A DNA stretch of 6,278 bases, taken from positions 1 to 6,278 of the forward strand of contig UQEM01000140.1 in NCBI GenBank assembly GCA_900540005.1, in the 5' to 3' direction. Below, one piece after another: positions 4,786 to 6,278 of the stretch. Made by a program: the position numbers and the translations under genes. The first letter of the stretch is position 1, and each line of letters begins with the position of its first letter. The DNA is from an uncultured Ruminococcus sp. Its GTDB lineage: Bacteria; Bacillota; Clostridia; Oscillospirales; Ruminococcaceae. Below the pieces are notes generated by a model, which was not told the origin of the DNA, did no database searches, and was given only the letters and a program-made list of their open reading frames with translations.

Positions 4786-6186
4786 TTATTCTGAGACTTT
4801 ACCGCTGTTTATTTCATCAAGGTAAGTCTGAACAGTAGCGGCGATAGAATCGTATGTCTCGCTCCACGGTGTACCTCTTGTTGTAAGACGCAGGCTGCTG
4901 TCAAGGAGGTCGCTGCAGTCGGTGGAAACGCCCTTGGAGATATCAATAACAGGATTTGCGTCAGCAAGTTCCTGCATACTGTTCTTCATCTCGACCATTT
5001 CGTCAGTCCAGCCATAGTCCTCTAACATCTGCTCATCGGCGATCTTTCTTGTATCCTCGTCAATAAGAACGAATCTCTTGCAGTCGAGATACTTTGCAAC
5101 GCCCTCGGGGTTGCTGCCGCCTGCTACGAACATATAAGCCTCCATGCCCGTAGGAATGTAGTACTCGTCAGCCTCGGGATCCTTCGGCATCGGAACAAAG
5201 AATGCGTCCTCGCCGTATGTCTTTGTCCACTGTTCCTTTTCAGTGTAGAACGTATACAGACCAACGGGGTAGAACAGGAGCTTTCCTTCGCCGATAAACG
5301 AGGGCTTGGCCTCCCAGCCGTAGTCGCCTACGCCGATCGCAATGCAATTATTGGTGTAGAGGTCGTACATCCAGTTCTGAACGCGCTCCATTTCGGGAGT
5401 ACCGATATTGCTTACGAGTTTGCCGTCCTCAAGGCTTACAGGGGGAATACCGATAGTGTTCATGAGTCCGAACTCAAACCACCAGCCGTCAATACCGTAT
5501 TTCTGATTATCAGGATCAACGAACTTTTCAAGCATATCCTGGAAAGTGTCCCATGTCCAGTTGCCGTCAGCATAAAGCTGAGCGGGGTCTTCAAGGCCTG
5601 CCTCCGCAACAGTCTTTCTGTTGTAAACGACTGCAACATTGTCGCCGGTAGCCTGAACTGCGCAAACGTAATGCTTGCCGTCCCAGATAAAGCTGTCGTT
5701 GAGATCCTCAACGTCCTCCCAAAGTTCCGAGCTGAAGTCGATATAATCATCAACAGGAGCAAACATACCTCTTACCGCGCCCTTCGGGAACGCGTCGAGG
5801 TTTCCGCCGTAGAAGAAATCAATTCCCTCGTCAGAACTGATATACTCGGCAAGCTTGTCGTAGCGGTTTGCGTAAGTACACTGGTAGAACTTTACCGAGC
5901 CGCCGTAACGCTCCTGAAAAACCGCAAGGTCGGTGGGAACATTCTTACCGGAAGCATCGGGGTTGATATCCCAGTCAGAGAGCCACTTGATCTCGCCGTT
6001 TTCGAGCTTATCGCCTGTAAGAAGGTCGCTTTCGGCAGCATTGTTGTGGATCTCCTCACGCTTTGAGGAATCAAGTTCCTTGTAGAAAATGCTTTCGGAA
6101 CTGCTCTTACTGCTTCCACAGCCTATAAAAGATACCGACATCGCAGCAATAAGCAATGCGGAAATGAATGCTCTTGTTTTTTTCAT
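4786..6186 (-). CDS. Extracellular solute-binding lipoprotein of an ABC importer (probably sugar)
   Basis: This 466-residue protein is the substrate-capturing part of an ABC uptake system, tethered to the outer face of the cytoplasmic membrane. The N-terminus is a lipoprotein signal: basic MKKTR, a hydrophobic core (6-21) and a lipobox ending FIGC, with Cys23 as the acylation site; Phe at -3 is not the commonest residue. A serine-rich linker follows. The body fits SBP family 1: IKWLSDWDIN (66-75), a strand-helix pattern with FFYGG (124-128), WDGKHYVCAVQA (158-169), VVYNRKTVAEAGL (186-198), and NWTWDTFQDMLEKF (209-222), a block common in carbohydrate-binding members. Many tryptophans and tyrosines would suit sugar stacking. 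No permease or ATPase is within the window, so the partners would lie upstream on the minus strand (beyond 6278) or elsewhere. CTCCTT at 6194-6199 (AAGGAG on the minus strand) lies 7 bases before the ATG. Confidence 0.92.
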   Translation of the reverse strand: MKKTRAFISALLIAAMSVSFIGCGSSKSSSESIFYKELDSSKREEIHNNAAESDLLTGDKLENGEIKWLSDWDINPDASGKNVPTDLAVFQERYGGSVKFYQCTYANRYDKLAEYISSDEGIDFFYGGNLDAFPKGAVRGMFAPVDDYIDFSSELWEDVEDLNDSFIWDGKHYVCAVQATGDNVAVVYNRKTVAEAGLEDPAQLYADGNWTWDTFQDMLEKFVDPDNQKYGIDGWWFEFGLMNTIGIPPVSLEDGKLVSNIGTPEMERVQNWMYDLYTNNCIAIGVGDYGWEAKPSFIGEGKLLFYPVGLYTFYTEKEQWTKTYGEDAFFVPMPKDPEADEYYIPTGMEAYMFVAGGSNPEGVAKYLDCKRFVLIDEDTRKIADEQMLEDYGWTDEMVEMKNSMQELADANPVIDISKGVSTDCSDLLDSSLRLTTRGTPWSETYDSIAATVQTYLDEINSGKVSE

Positions 6187-6278
6187 CTGTAAACTCCTTT
6201 TGACCGCTTGAGGAAACGGAAATTGAATTAGGTCGTGTTGACGCTAAGCCTAACAACGCATCTTTTCGGCAAAATTTC
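6187..6278 (-). other. Upstream region of the solute-binding gene, possible tail of another gene
   Basis: Apart from the ribosome binding site at 6194-6199 I find no convincing promoter here. On the minus strand one frame is open from the window edge for 16 codons and ends in TAA at 6230-6228 (EILPKRCVVRLSVNTT). That could be the C-terminus of an upstream gene in the same operon, 41 bases before the solute-binding ATG, but the stretch is too short to judge. A weak 5-bp inverted repeat (TTAGG 6228-6232, CCTAA 6249-6253) overlaps that stop. Confidence 0.2.

Noticed and set aside
5671..6066. 131-codon + strand open frame opposite the solute-binding protein
   Set aside because: It is a shadow frame with no ribosome binding site and no domain pattern, opposite a complete lipoprotein gene.
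1..6278. CRISPR array, toxin-antitoxin pair, phage or transposon genes, or a novel defence system
   Set aside because: There are no regularly spaced repeats, no small paired genes and no recombinase or nuclease motifs. The apparent Tn5 mosaic end at 29-47 belongs to the sequencing adapter and not to a resident transposon.

Overview
The window looks like the end of a draft-assembly contig from a Gram-positive, Firmicutes-type gut bacterium, most likely a Clostridia / Ruminococcus-like Oscillospiraceae. The reasons are the gene order mazG–hup–rqcP, strong AAGGAGG-type ribosome binding sites in front of every gene, a lipoprotein-type solute-binding protein, short AT-rich intergenic regions and roughly balanced GC in the genes. 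The genus is an inference. Bases 1-47 are not genomic. They match an Illumina Nextera adapter including an i7 barcode, so native sequence starts at base 48.

The left part (48-1968, + strand) is a compact three-gene run: the C-terminal third of a class I/II PLP-dependent aminotransferase (cut off by the contig end), an unrecognised 172-residue soluble protein, and tryptophanyl-tRNA synthetase (trpS). Gaps of 20 and 14 bases, each with a ribosome binding site, suggest one transcript. A 246-base AT-rich gap follows. It holds a sigma-A-like promoter and, starting about where transcription would begin, a 95-bp unit bounded by 17-nt inverted repeats. The second + strand operon follows: mazG (house-cleaning NTP pyrophosphohydrolase), hup (HU DNA-binding protein, overlapping mazG by 8 bases) and rqcP (small S4-domain ribosome quality-control factor). 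It ends at a textbook intrinsic terminator.

The right part is on the minus strand and converges on that operon. Going along the minus strand there is first an extracellular solute-binding lipoprotein of an ABC importer, probably for a sugar or oligosaccharide. Next comes a 146-base gap with a large imperfect palindrome overlapping a promoter with a perfect TATAAT box. An extended short-chain dehydrogenase/NAD-dependent epimerase follows and ends at its own terminator. The two terminators sit back to back between the convergent units.

The gene content is ordinary housekeeping plus one transport protein. I see no CRISPR array, no tRNA or rRNA, no transposase and no defence system. The points worth a second look are the adapter contamination, the 95-bp inverted-repeat unit in the mazG leader, the palindrome that shares bases with the epimerase promoter, and the unknown protein upstream of trpS.
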